From NCBI GenBank assembly GCA_020831775.1, contig JAFIFZ010000012.1, forward strand, positions 1-64,000: a stretch of 64,000 bases of DNA. Reading direction: 5' to 3'. Positions 16,083 through 25,111 of this stretch are shown here, in pieces. This DNA is from Phycisphaerales bacterium. GTDB taxonomy: Bacteria > Planctomycetota > Phycisphaerae > Phycisphaerales > UBA1924. The stretch's first letter is position 1. Every line of letters starts with the position of its first letter. Both the position numbers and the translations under genes were made by a program. The notes below the pieces were generated by a model, which worked only from the letters and a program-made list of their open reading frames with translations, did no database searches and was not told the origin of the DNA.

Positions 16083-18668
16083 TCATCCTTCGTCTTGCTT
16101 CGACGCACCTTCGTGGATGATCTTGAGCACCTGCTCGGGCGTCTCGGCCGAGGCGATCTTCTCGCCCGTTTTCTTCTGATAGAAGATCTTGGCGAGCTTT
16201 GCGAGCGTGCGCAGGTGCGCTTCGGGCGGGAGGTTGTCCGGGCTGAGCAGCACCAGCAGGACTCGCGCGGGGTCCTCGATCCGCGCGAGCTTCAGCCCCT
16301 CCTTGAAGGTCGCGATGTAGACCGTCGGCTTGGTCACCCACGCGACATGCGAGTGCACGAGCACCACGCCAGCGCCGAGCTGCGCCGCGTACTCGCTGGC
16401 GGCCTTGACGATCGTGTCGCGAGCTTCGCCCGCTCTGGAGCCGAGCTTGGGCTGCAGCAGTTGCTCGATCGCCGGCCCGAGCTCGGACGGGTCGAGGTCC
16501 AGCAGGATGCGGTCTTCGTCGATCAGCGTCTCGGACTCGGGCAGCGAGTACGCGCCAACCCAGGTGTTCCGCTGCACCGGGTCGGCCGGGAAGGCGACGA
16601 CGATGTTGTTCTTCGGGAAGGTGTCGACGATCCGTCGCGGCATGCGGCTGAGCTGGTGGGTCCAAGCGAGCCGGCCCTCGCGGGCGCTGAGCACCACGAT
16701 CATGTCGTCGGGCGTCGCCTCGCCCCGCAGGCGCGGGATCACTTCGGCCCACGAGCGGAGCGCGTCGTAGGCGACGGGCGCCTTGAGCTTCACACCCTCA
16801 ACCCTCGTCTCGATGCTCTTGAGCTCCGTAGCCGAGCCGAGCACGGTGATCTTGGCGCCCAGCCCGCCCGCGAGACGCCCGATGGTCTGCATCAGCTCGA
16901 TGAACCCGGGCTGGCGCGAGGCGAACTGCGGGGCGAGCACGAGCAGACGCTTGGTGGTGTTGATCCGGTGGTCGATCTTGCAGACCAACGCCATCTGCGC
17001 GGTCTCTTCCAGCACCTGGTCGATCACGGTGCCGAGCGGTCTGCGCCGGAGGGAGGGATCGCCGCTCCAGCCGATCACCAGCGTGCCGATGCGCAGCTCG
17101 GTGATGGCGCGGGTGATCCCGTTGGCCACGCTCATGTCCACGCGCGTCACGGGGATCACCGTCACGCCCGCCGCCGACGCGTGCACGACCGCCTTGCCCA
17201 GCGTCTTCTCGCCGGCGGCGACCTCCGCGTCCGGATCGTCGGTGTCGCGGACAACGACCATGGGGTAGACCGCCTCGTGGCTGACCGCCGGGCGGGCGAC
17301 CAGCGCCATGTCCAGGAGCTCGGGCGCCGACTCGGGGTTTGCGATCGGGACGAGGATCCGCGCCGGGGTCTGGCCGGCGCCGGCGGGCTCCTGCTCCTCG
17401 GCGATGGCGATCTTGCGCCCGGCCCGCTCGACGAACCACGGGCCGATCAGGCAGGTGACCAGGATCATGAAGACCGCGCCGTTGAGGATCTCCTCGCCGA
17501 AGAGCTCGATGCGGAAGCCGACGAAGACCGCCGCGAGCGTCGCCGCTGCCTGCGGCACGCTCAGCCCGAACATCACATCGCCCTCGTCCTTGTTGAAGCC
17601 GAGGACGCGTTGGGAGAGCTTGGCCGCGAGGTACTTGCTGAGGGTGACGGTCCCGGCCATGACGCCGGCGGCGAGCCACGCCTCGGTGCTGCCGACGATC
17701 ATGCCGACATTGACGAGCATCCCGACCGAGACGAGAAAGAGCGGGACAAACAGGGCCTGGCCGATGAAGTTCACCCGGTTCATCAGCGTGCCCTGGTTGG
17801 GGATGAAGCGGTTGAGCGCCAGCCCCGCGAGGAAGGCGCCGATGATCGGCTCCATGCCCGCCAAGGGCGCCAGCCAGGCGCACAGGTACCCCATCGCCAG
17901 CACGAAGACCACATCGCGCACGCCCCGGTCGGGCAGGTGCTTGAAGTAGCGCCGCGCGATCAGCGGCACGCCCCAGAGGATCGCCCCGACATAGACAGCG
18001 AGGAACCCGACGAGCTGCGCCCAGAAGAGCGGGGTCAGTTCCCCCTCCTGCGAGCCGGCGATGATCGCGAGGATCAGGAGGGCGGCGGTGTCGGTCATCA
18101 GCGTGCCGCCGACGGTGGTGGTGACGGCGCGCGTCTTGTTGACCCCGAGCCTCGCGACGATGGGATAGGCCAGGAGCGTGTGCGAGGCGAACATCGAGGC
18201 GAGGAGGATCGCCGCGGGCCACGACATCCCGAGGATGCCCTTGGCGGCGATGACGCCGAGGACCAGAGGGATGCCGACGGTGATCGAGCCGAAGGTCAGG
18301 CTCGTCCGCCGGTGGCGTTTGAACTCGTGCAGGTCGATGTCCAGCCCGGCAAGGAAGACGATGTAGAGCAGGCCGACCGTCCCGAGCAGGATCACCGTCG
18401 CGTCGCGGTCGAAGACATGCAGGGCGTGGGGCCCCAGCGCGATCCCCGCCAGCAGCAGGCCCACGATCGAGGGCAGGCGGGCCATCTTGGCCAAGAGCGG
18501 CGCCAGGAAGAGCACCAGCAGCAACCCGGCGAAGATGCCCACAGGCTCGCCGACCAGAGGTGTCGCTTCCAGCACGGCCTCGACCACTTCAGAGGCGGTC
18601 CCTTCGCCGACCGAAGCGGGCGTGGGATCGGCATTCGCTTGGGATGTTGGCTCGGTTGGGTCTTGCAT
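16083..18668 (-). CDS. CPA2 cation:proton antiporter fused to USP and EIIA-like domains
   Basis: The 861-residue protein begins with about 45 polar residues. An antiporter domain of about 12 helices (roughly 45-430) follows, including RLPSIVGLLLAGIALGPHAL and the LASMFASHTLLAYPIVARLG region typical of KefB/NhaS3-like CPA2 exchangers. From about 440, RILVPIANPESAPELLDMAL begins a universal-stress-protein-like domain that ends near TLVIGWSGDPSLRRRPLG. A second, degenerate one may follow near 590-690. The final 150 residues, with GAGVVLVHSHVAWVTKP, resemble a PTS fructose EIIA domain including a candidate phosphorylatable His. It probably exchanges Na+ or K+ for protons under control of the cytoplasmic domains. 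The lipase-like gene lies 96 bases upstream on the same strand. Confidence 0.85.
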   Translation of the reverse strand: MQDPTEPTSQANADPTPASVGEGTASEVVEAVLEATPLVGEPVGIFAGLLLVLFLAPLLAKMARLPSIVGLLLAGIALGPHALHVFDRDATVILLGTVGLLYIVFLAGLDIDLHEFKRHRRTSLTFGSITVGIPLVLGVIAAKGILGMSWPAAILLASMFASHTLLAYPIVARLGVNKTRAVTTTVGGTLMTDTAALLILAIIAGSQEGELTPLFWAQLVGFLAVYVGAILWGVPLIARRYFKHLPDRGVRDVVFVLAMGYLCAWLAPLAGMEPIIGAFLAGLALNRFIPNQGTLMNRVNFIGQALFVPLFLVSVGMLVNVGMIVGSTEAWLAAGVMAGTVTLSKYLAAKLSQRVLGFNKDEGDVMFGLSVPQAAATLAAVFVGFRIELFGEEILNGAVFMILVTCLIGPWFVERAGRKIAIAEEQEPAGAGQTPARILVPIANPESAPELLDMALVARPAVSHEAVYPMVVVRDTDDPDAEVAAGEKTLGKAVVHASAAGVTVIPVTRVDMSVANGITRAITELRIGTLVIGWSGDPSLRRRPLGTVIDQVLEETAQMALVCKIDHRINTTKRLLVLAPQFASRQPGFIELMQTIGRLAGGLGAKITVLGSATELKSIETRVEGVKLKAPVAYDALRSWAEVIPRLRGEATPDDMIVVLSAREGRLAWTHQLSRMPRRIVDTFPKNNIVVAFPADPVQRNTWVGAYSLPESETLIDEDRILLDLDPSELGPAIEQLLQPKLGSRAGEARDTIVKAASEYAAQLGAGVVLVHSHVAWVTKPTVYIATFKEGLKLARIEDPARVLLVLLSPDNLPPEAHLRTLAKLAKIFYQKKTGEKIASAETPEQVLKIIHEGASKQDEG

Positions 18669-18764
18669 CGCCGCCGGAGTTGCTCTGGACAGAAGGCGAG
18701 CATCCTACCCGGGCGGCCTAGCCGGGCCAGAGCGGGGGCGCGAGGGCGGGCCGGATCGACCGGA

Positions 18765-19550
18765 TCAGTCGGTCGGGGGCGGGGTGGCCTTCTTGGCGAT
18801 CGGCTTCTCGCCGCGGAGACGCCGGGCGATATCGGCCTGGATCAGACGGTCCTCGTGAATGGAGAAGTGGCTGAACACCCATGTTCCGGGGGTCCAGAAG
18901 GGGTCTCGTCCGGGCGGAGCGGTGTTGTGAGCGCCCACCCAGGTGTCGTGGCAGTGGGCGTAGGGGATCAGTTCGAAGGGGTCGTGTTGGAGCTCATTGT
19001 CGAGTCGTTTGAGCAGGGCCGAGCCGGGCTTCATGTCTCGGGCGGCGGGGTCGGGGGCGATCTTGGTCGCCAGGCGGGCGCCGCGGTGGGGGGTCGCCAG
19101 CGTGAAGAGCCGCTTGATCTGCAGGCGGGGCCCCTGCCGGTTTGGGCTGGCGGCAAGTCGGGCGACCAGGCCGCCCATCGAGTGCCCGACGACATCGATG
19201 GGGATTGTGGCCTGCCCCTCGCCTGGCCAGCGGTCGTGGACCTTGACGGCGACCATCGAGGCGATCCGCTTCAGATCGCCCCGCATCGGATAGGCGAGGG
19301 GCCAGAACTGGTTGAGGTCGCCGCAGGTGAGCTCAGAGAGCCGGGAAGCGAGGACGCGTCCGCCAAACTCCGGGGAGCGCCAGCCGGCCAGGAGGAGGAC
19401 CGGCCGGCGGAGCGGAACCTTTGTGGCGAGCATCCTGGCGATCGTGTCGGCGAGGGCGTCGCTGGCGAGGTGGAAGTCAGGATTCTTTCCCGAACGGGGG
19501 AGGAGCGAGGGGGCGCCGACGATGGGCTGGTAGAGCAGGCGGTCGATCAC
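18765..19550 (-). CDS. alpha/beta-hydrolase, lipase/esterase type
   Basis: The core contains VPLRRPVLLLAGW (oxyanion region), the nucleophile elbow DVVGHSMGGLVARLA, LFTLATPHRGARLA, and a late His in FSHFSIHEDRL, the arrangement of triacylglycerol-lipase-like and PGAP1-like hydrolases acting on ester bonds. No signal peptide is evident. The frame is open to 20081, but the upstream part is proline/arginine-rich low-complexity sequence. I used GTG 19550 (VIDRLLYQP), giving 261 residues; TTG 19631 is an alternative, with GGAAAGGA upstream. It may be cotranscribed with the antiporter downstream. The start is uncertain; the family assignment is good. Confidence 0.75.
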   Translation of the reverse strand: MIDRLLYQPIVGAPSLLPRSGKNPDFHLASDALADTIARMLATKVPLRRPVLLLAGWRSPEFGGRVLASRLSELTCGDLNQFWPLAYPMRGDLKRIASMVAVKVHDRWPGEGQATIPIDVVGHSMGGLVARLAASPNRQGPRLQIKRLFTLATPHRGARLATKIAPDPAARDMKPGSALLKRLDNELQHDPFELIPYAHCHDTWVGAHNTAPPGRDPFWTPGTWVFSHFSIHEDRLIQADIARRLRGEKPIAKKATPPPTD

Positions 19551-19830
19551 GCCGGGACGGGCGGTGGGGGCGTCCGCCGGTGGCTCGGCGGTCTGCTCGG
19601 CATGGTCGGGTGGGCGTGATTCCTCGTGCAAGTCGGGCCGATCCTTTCCCAATGACCGGAATTGGTAGGCCCCGGGCCGGTCGGGTGTGCGTGTGCGCCG
19701 GTCGGCGCCGGGCGGTGTTGGGGTTGGAGCGGGGAGCTTCGGCCGCGGGTTCTCGGATGACTCTCCGAAACCGGACCCGCGGATTTCAGCGAACCCGTCA
19801 CGCCGCGGCGCGGCGATGGAGCGATCTGGC

Positions 19831-21141
19831 ATGAACCTTCGGACGATCCGTGAACGATTCGGGGCGCAGCGGCGCCGCGTGGTGTGCGCCGCGATGGCGA
19901 TGGTCGCGGGCGGGCTGGGGCTCGCCCCTGTCGCGGTGGCCGGCGAGGAAGGCTCGGGCTCGTTCATCCGGTCCCAGGCGTGCGAGAGCGGGATGCGATC
20001 GACGCTCGAGGCCGCGGTTCGCGCGTACAGGCCCGCGGGGGACCGTGGGCCGACGGTGTTCCTCGTCGCGGCGGTGCACATCGGCGACGCGTCGTACTAC
20101 AACGAGCTGCAGACTTTCCTTGATGCGCAGGATGTGGTGCTGTTCGAGGGCGTGCGTGCGCCGAGGTCGGGCGAGGACAGCCGCTGGAGCGCCGAGACCG
20201 ACGATCAGCAGCGGGCGATGGTGAGCGAACGGCGCGCGGCCCTGCTCTCGAGATGGATCCAGCGCCACCGGCGGGCGCACGGGGAGCTGCCCGGCACGCT
20301 CGGCGCGATCGATGTGCCTTCGGAGATGCTTCAGCCGGCGTTGATCGACGCGTGGGGCAATCCGTTCCTGTACGGCGTGGTCGATGAAGGTGAGGCCCCC
20401 GCCGCGTGGGTGATGAGCCTTGGCGCCGACGGGAGTCTCGGGGGCGAGGGCGTTGATGCGGACATTGTGGTCTCGCCCGATTTTACAAAGCGGTGGGAGG
20501 CGCCGACGAGGCGGGCGCAGGGCATCCAGCAGGAACTGGCAGACGCGCTGGGCCTCTCGTTCCAGGGCTCGGTGATGCACCACGACGCGCCGAACTGGCG
20601 CAACAGCGATGTCTCGATGGATGTCATCGCCGAGCGGTTCCGCGAGGTCGAGGCCGACCGCTCCGGCGAGGCGTTTTTGAACATCATGTCCGGCGGCGGG
20701 CTGTCGGGCCGGATGGCGACGGTCGCGGTCCGCCTGATCGGGGCCTCGCCGCGGATGCGCGAGGTCTTCAAGGCGATGATCGTCGAAACGCTCGCCGACG
20801 CCGAGCGGGCGATGGCCGCCCAGCCCGCCGCGATGCAGCGGATGATGCAGGTGATCCTGCACGACCGCGACGAGGTCGTGCTGAACGACATCGGGCGCGT
20901 GCTGGAGGAGTCCGGTCGCTACGGCTCGATCGCGGTGATCTACGGCGCCGCGCACCTGCCGGGCGTTGAGAAGGGGCTCAAAGAGCGGTACGGGTACAAG
21001 CCGGTGGCGACCAAGTGGATCCCCGCGATCCGCGTGGACCTCGAAGCGGCGGGCTTCAGCGAGCGCGAGGCGCAGATGATGCTGCGGACGATGCGTTCGA
21101 GCCTTGAGCGCCAGCTCCGTCGCGGGGAGCGCGGGGGGTGA
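19831..21141 (+). CDS. secreted TraB-like protein with inserted pseudopilin-G-type domain
   Basis: The 436-residue protein starts at ATG 19831 (GGAG eight bases upstream) with a signal peptide ending near AVAGEE (about residue 33). Residues 60-100, TVFLVAAVHIGDASYYNELQ and DVVLFEGVR, and residues 230-436 (MHHDAPNWRNSDVSMD, AVIYGAAHLPGVEKGL) match the TraB/GumN-like superfamily with its GxxHxGD box. Between them, at about 138-212, lies a different module: WIQRHRRAHGELPGTL, DAWGNPFLYGV and SLGADGSLGGEGVDADI, the C-terminal calcium-binding fold of type II secretion GspG. Such an insertion in a TraB-like scaffold is unusual. It overlaps the next gene by four bases. Biochemical role unknown. Confidence 0.75.
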   Translation: MNLRTIRERFGAQRRRVVCAAMAMVAGGLGLAPVAVAGEEGSGSFIRSQACESGMRSTLEAAVRAYRPAGDRGPTVFLVAAVHIGDASYYNELQTFLDAQDVVLFEGVRAPRSGEDSRWSAETDDQQRAMVSERRAALLSRWIQRHRRAHGELPGTLGAIDVPSEMLQPALIDAWGNPFLYGVVDEGEAPAAWVMSLGADGSLGGEGVDADIVVSPDFTKRWEAPTRRAQGIQQELADALGLSFQGSVMHHDAPNWRNSDVSMDVIAERFREVEADRSGEAFLNIMSGGGLSGRMATVAVRLIGASPRMREVFKAMIVETLADAERAMAAQPAAMQRMMQVILHDRDEVVLNDIGRVLEESGRYGSIAVIYGAAHLPGVEKGLKERYGYKPVATKWIPAIRVDLEAAGFSEREAQMMLRTMRSSLERQLRRGERGG

Positions 21142-21552
21142 GCCGCGCCGACGAGCACGCGCCGAAGCGGTGCGCCTCGTGCGGCAGGCTGTTCCAGTGG
21201 CGGCGCAAGTGGGCGAAAAACTGGCAGAGCGTGAAGTATTGCTTCCGACGCGTGCCGAAGGAGCAAGGTCGGCAAGGCCGATCAAGCGTTGGAGCGTGCG
21301 ATCATCGGCCTGCTTTCGGAGCGGGGATCTTCGTCGTCGATCTGTCCATCCGAGGCCGCGAAGCTGGTCGAGCCTGAGAAGTGGCGCGAGTTGATGGAGG
21401 GCGCGCGTCGAGCGGCGGCGCGTCTGGTCGGGCGGGGCGAGGTCGAGGTGACGCAGGGGGGGCAGGCGGTGGAGATTTCCAGGACGAAGGGACCGATCCG
21501 GATCCGGCGAGGCGAGGAGTTTCCTAGGATCGCCGAGACTGGCAAGGCGTGA
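21138..21552 (+). pseudogene. DUF2256-DUF3253 protein, frameshifted
   Basis: The first frame (from GTG 21138) encodes PKRCASCGRLFQWRRKWAK and VKYC, the DUF2256 zinc-finger start, then loses similarity at about 21243. A second frame resumes exactly there with SDACRRSKVGKADQALERAI and continues through the DUF3253 domain (CPSEAAKLVEPEKWRELM, GPIRIRRG) to 21552. Removing one T from the pair at 21243-21244 restores a single 137-residue protein with the expected YCSDAC zinc motif. The usual protein in other bacteria is this same two-domain fusion. The lesion is therefore either a recent inactivating insertion or a base-call error. It is translationally coupled to the upstream gene through GTGA. 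Confidence 0.8.
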
Positions 21553-21574
21553 AGCAGATCTGAAGGGAGCGTCG

Positions 21575-21976
21575 ATGATGAAGCCGCATCTGATCCTGTT
21601 CTTGTACTCGCTCTCGATTGTGGGTGTGGGGATTGTAGCGTTTTTCACCGCTCCTGAAAGCGCGAACAAGGCGACGGCGTTGATCGCGCCCGTCGGCGGC
21701 GCCTTCGTGACGGTGGTGCTCGCTGCGCTTTCGATGACCGCTAAACGGCCGAAGGTCAAGCGGGGGCTGCTCTTCGGCGCGATCGGGTTTGTTGGAGGAT
21801 TCGGGCTGTCTGTGGCGGGGCGTGCCATGACGGCCGGGGGTGACCCCGAGAAGGCGTATCTGCTGCCGATCCTGTGGACGATCGTCGGCCTGAGCGTGCT
21901 CGCGGTGATCGGGACGATCGTGGTGGCGAAGAAGCACCAAGCCTTGACCGCCAAGACTTCCGAAGGCGGGGCGTAG
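21575..21976 (+). CDS. 133-aa membrane protein with four predicted helices
   Basis: The protein has four hydrophobic stretches at about residues 5-25, 35-55, 68-88 and 98-118, separated by short loops with Lys/Arg on one side (TAKRPKVKRG), giving a small four-pass membrane protein. The Gly-rich helices (AIGFVGGFGLSVAG) recall TMEM14- or DUF-type small membrane proteins, but I cannot name the family. AAGGGAGCG lies just upstream of the double ATG at 21575. It lies 22 bases after the frameshifted gene and 69 bases before the PLD-VTT gene on the same strand, so it may be part of a long operon acting on the membrane. Function unknown. Confidence 0.7.
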   Translation: MMKPHLILFLYSLSIVGVGIVAFFTAPESANKATALIAPVGGAFVTVVLAALSMTAKRPKVKRGLLFGAIGFVGGFGLSVAGRAMTAGGDPEKAYLLPILWTIVGLSVLAVIGTIVVAKKHQALTAKTSEGGA

Positions 21977-22045
21977 GATCCGTCGAGGCCGATGCTGCTG
22001 CGCGGCGTTTGTCGCGGGCGTCGGTGCTGACGGAGTCCGCGACGC

Positions 22046-24382
22046 ATGAACGATCGGGCCGAAGACGGTGCAGCGGCGGGATCGCACACGAGCGACGACG
22101 CCGCGGAGGCGGCGACGCACCAGTGGCGGGTGCGGTCTCAGCGTCTTGCGCCTCTGGTCGACGGCGTCGAGTATTACGCCGCTGTTCGTTCTGCGTTGAT
22201 CAAGGCGAAGCGTCAGGTCTTCATTGTCGGCTGGGAGATCCATAGCGAGGTGGATCTGCTGCAGGGCGAGGAGGCCGAGCGGGCCGAAGAAGAAAGCGAA
22301 TGGCCCGATCGCCTGGCCGATCTTCTGCAAGCGATCGTGCAAGCGAGGCCGGAGCTCGAGGTGCGCCTCCTGATCTGGGAAGGCTCGTCGATGTTCGCGC
22401 TGGAGCGACAGCATCTGCCGCGGATGAAGCGGCCCTGGGACCAACGCAAGCGGATCAAGCTGGTGTGGGACAAGGACACGCCCCCGCTGGGCTCGCAGCA
22501 CCAGAAGCTCGTGGTGGTCGACGACCGCGTCGCGTTCGTGGGCGGCATGGACCTGACCAAGTCGAGGTGGGACACGCACGAGCACCGCCCGGCCGATAAA
22601 CGCCGGCGCAACCCGGGTCTGTTCCCGACCTTTGGCGATCCGTACCACGACATCATGCTCGCGTTGGACGACGAGGCGGCGAGACGGGTTGGTGAGTGGT
22701 GCCGCGAGCGCTGGCGAAGGGCGACGGGGGAGTCTGTCGATCCCCCCGAGACCGACGGTGCGTCCGGCGGCGATGGCGACGACCCATGGCCCGAGCGCGT
22801 CGAGCCGCTGCTGACCGATCGCGAGGTCGAGCTCGCGCTGACCGAGCCGGACTACGCCGGGCGTGAAGAGCTGCGCCAGGTCGAGGCGGCGTTCATCGAA
22901 CAGATCCGGGCAGCCGAGAAGCTGATCTTCGTCGAGACGCAGTACCTCGCATCCGGCAAGATCGCTGATGAACTCTGCGAGCGCCTGCGCGAGGACGAAG
23001 GGCCGGAAGTGATCCTGATCCTCCCCTTCGGCTGCCCGGGCAAGCTGCAATCGATGGCGATGGACTCGCGGCGCGACGAGTTGTTCGAGCGCCTCCGCGA
23101 GGCGGACTCGAACGGCCGCTTCGGGGCCTACTGGGCGACACTGAACGACGGTGACATCGAGAAGCCGTTCGAGCACTCGGTCTACATCCACGCCAAGACG
23201 ATGGTGATCGACGACCGCCTGCTGCGCATCGGTTCGGCGAACCTCAACGCCCGCTCGATGGGTCTGGACACCGAGCTGGACGCCACCGTCCGCGTCGGCG
23301 CCGACGAGCGCGACGCGGTCGAGGCTGTCGCGGGCTATCGGCGCAGACTCATCGGCTATCTGCTCGGTGTCGACGCGGATGAGGTCGCGCGTGCGGAGAA
23401 GGAAGAAGGCTCGGTGCTCGGGGCGATCGACTCGCTGCGGGGCGGCGAGCGCACGCTCGCGCCATTCGAGCACCGCACGCCGAAACCGACCCGCGATATC
23501 GCTCTGGAGATCGGGCTGGCCGACCCGGATCGCCCGCCGAGCGAGGAGGACGCCAAGCGCGCGCTGGACACCTTCGCCAAGCACATCGGCAAGCGGGACA
23601 AGCTGCGGAAAGCGTTGTCGGTCGGCGTCGGCTACGCACGACGGTGGAAGCTCGCGTTGCTGGGGTTCGCGGTGATCGTGCTGATCGCGGCGATCTGGCG
23701 GGTGACGCCGCTGGGCGAGCTCGCGGATCGCGAGCGGATGGAGGGGGTGGTCGAAACGATCCGCGAGAGCCCCGCGGGCATCGCGGGTGTGATCGCGGTG
23801 TTCATCGCGTTGGGCAGTTTCGGCTTCCCGATCACGGTGCTCATCGCTGCGTCTGGGGCGATCTTCGGGGTCGTCTGGGCGCTGGTGGTGTCCTTCACGG
23901 GTGTGCTGGGCGCCTCGCTCGCCGGGTTCGCGTTCGGGCGGATGGCGCCTTCGGGGCTTCAGCGGCGGTTCGCCGAGGGGCGGACCAAGCGGGTGGCCAA
24001 GGTGCTCAAGGGCGAGGGCGTGCTCTCGGTCGCGGTGGTGCGGAACATGCCCGTCGCACCCTTCGCGGTCGTCAACGCGGCGTTCGGCTTCACGGGCGTC
24101 AGGTGGCTGGACTACCTCGCCGGAACGATGATCGGCATGCTGCCCGGCATCGTGCTGCTCTCTGTGTTCGGGCGCGAGCTCGGCAAACTCGTCACCGACC
24201 CCACGCCGGCGAGGGTGGCGCAGGCGGCGGTCGTCGGTGTCGGCGTCATCGTGCTCGCGATCGTTGCCCAGCGCCTGATCAAGAAGTTTGCCCCTTCGCC
24301 GGTCGAGGGCGACCCCGACGAGGCCGACGATGACGACAATCCCGAGCAGGGCGACGACGCCGATGCGCCCGGGGGCTCGTAG
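22046..24382 (+). CDS. phospholipase D-type enzyme fused to VTT/DedA membrane domain
   Basis: The 778-residue protein has two PLD half-sites: HQKLVVVDDRVAFVGG with His152/Lys154 and HAKTMVIDDRLLRIGSANLN with His382/Lys384. Together they form one active site that transfers phosphatidyl groups, as in cardiolipin synthases. After a linker, TM segments begin near residue 535. A VTT (SNARE-associated, DedA-like) domain follows at about 560-760 with GSFGFPITVLIAASGAIFG and RNMPVAPFAVVNAAFGFTG, a fold linked to lipid scrambling. The fusion suggests synthesis and transbilayer movement of a phospholipid by one protein. The EEP-family phosphatase gene starts one base after its stop, recalling the clsB-ybhP pairing of enterobacteria. 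Confidence 0.9.
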   Translation: MNDRAEDGAAAGSHTSDDAAEAATHQWRVRSQRLAPLVDGVEYYAAVRSALIKAKRQVFIVGWEIHSEVDLLQGEEAERAEEESEWPDRLADLLQAIVQARPELEVRLLIWEGSSMFALERQHLPRMKRPWDQRKRIKLVWDKDTPPLGSQHQKLVVVDDRVAFVGGMDLTKSRWDTHEHRPADKRRRNPGLFPTFGDPYHDIMLALDDEAARRVGEWCRERWRRATGESVDPPETDGASGGDGDDPWPERVEPLLTDREVELALTEPDYAGREELRQVEAAFIEQIRAAEKLIFVETQYLASGKIADELCERLREDEGPEVILILPFGCPGKLQSMAMDSRRDELFERLREADSNGRFGAYWATLNDGDIEKPFEHSVYIHAKTMVIDDRLLRIGSANLNARSMGLDTELDATVRVGADERDAVEAVAGYRRRLIGYLLGVDADEVARAEKEEGSVLGAIDSLRGGERTLAPFEHRTPKPTRDIALEIGLADPDRPPSEEDAKRALDTFAKHIGKRDKLRKALSVGVGYARRWKLALLGFAVIVLIAAIWRVTPLGELADRERMEGVVETIRESPAGIAGVIAVFIALGSFGFPITVLIAASGAIFGVVWALVVSFTGVLGASLAGFAFGRMAPSGLQRRFAEGRTKRVAKVLKGEGVLSVAVVRNMPVAPFAVVNAAFGFTGVRWLDYLAGTMIGMLPGIVLLSVFGRELGKLVTDPTPARVAQAAVVGVGVIVLAIVAQRLIKKFAPSPVEGDPDEADDDDNPEQGDDADAPGGS

Positions 24383-24383
24383 C

Positions 24384-25085
24384 GTGCGCCTCCGCATTGT
24401 CTCCTGGAACATCCACGCGTGTGTCGGCACCGACAGGCGCTACGACCCGCAGCGCGTCGCCGAGGTGCTGGCCGACATCGACGCGGACATCATCGGTCTG
24501 CAGGAGGTTGACTGGCGCCGAGACGATTTCGAGGGCGCCGACCAGTTCTTCCACATCGCACGCGCCCTGGACATGATGCCCATCGAGGGCCCGACGCTGC
24601 ACGACCACGACGGTCGTTACGGCAACGGCCTGCTCACACGCCTGCCGGTGCTCTCGGCGTCGAAGCTCGACCTCGCCCACCCGAGGCGAGAGCCGCGCGG
24701 CGCGATCGACGCGAAGCTCGAAAAGCAGGGGCGAGAGATCCGCGCGATGGTGACGCACCTGGGGCTGGCCAGCCGTGAACGCCGGCGCCAGATCGCGCTG
24801 ATCCGCGACGCGGTCCGCGAAAAGCCGGAGGGACAGATCCGCCTGCTGATGGGGGATATGAACGAGTGGCTGCCGCGCAGGACGGCGGCGAGGGTGCTCA
24901 CGCCGGACTGCTTCGAGTCGGAGTTCGGCGCGCGGAGTTTTCCGAGCTTCTTCCCGCTGTTTTCGCTCGACCGCATCTTTGCAGATCCGGCGCCGAGCGT
25001 CGCCGAGGTGCGCGCGGACAGAACGGCCAAGGCGCGCCTCGCCTCGGACCACCTGCCGATCGTGGCGGATCTGGAGTGGGGTTGA
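24384..25085 (+). CDS. endonuclease/exonuclease/phosphatase family protein
   Basis: This 233-residue EEP-fold protein, starting at GTG 24384 (ATG 24363 is an alternative inside the previous gene), has all catalytic landmarks: SWNIHACVG (Asn/His), LQEVDW (metal-binding Glu), MGDMNEW (Asp/Asn) and ASDHLPIVADL (Asp/His). EEP proteins cleave phosphate esters in DNA, inositol phosphates or phospholipids. Coupling to a PLD-type lipid enzyme makes a lipid head-group phosphodiesterase role more likely than DNA cleavage, by analogy with YbhP beside ClsB; this is inference. No signal peptide or membrane segment is visible. It converges on the helical-repeat gene, with 26 bases between the stops. Confidence 0.88.
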   Translation: MRLRIVSWNIHACVGTDRRYDPQRVAEVLADIDADIIGLQEVDWRRDDFEGADQFFHIARALDMMPIEGPTLHDHDGRYGNGLLTRLPVLSASKLDLAHPRREPRGAIDAKLEKQGREIRAMVTHLGLASRERRRQIALIRDAVREKPEGQIRLLMGDMNEWLPRRTAARVLTPDCFESEFGARSFPSFFPLFSLDRIFADPAPSVAEVRADRTAKARLASDHLPIVADLEWG

Positions 25086-25111
25086 AGCGGGGCCGCCCGT
25101 TGATGTCACGC

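Noticed and set aside
16095-19619. An 1174-codon open frame on the plus strand
   Set aside because: It is the antisense shadow of the antiporter and lipase genes. The sequence is His/Arg/Asp/Gly-rich low-complexity with no domain, whereas the minus strand encodes clear motifs.
21524-24430. A 968-codon minus-strand frame
   Set aside because: It is antisense to the PLD-VTT gene, which has two HKD motifs and membrane helices. The minus product is Arg/His-rich and motif-free.
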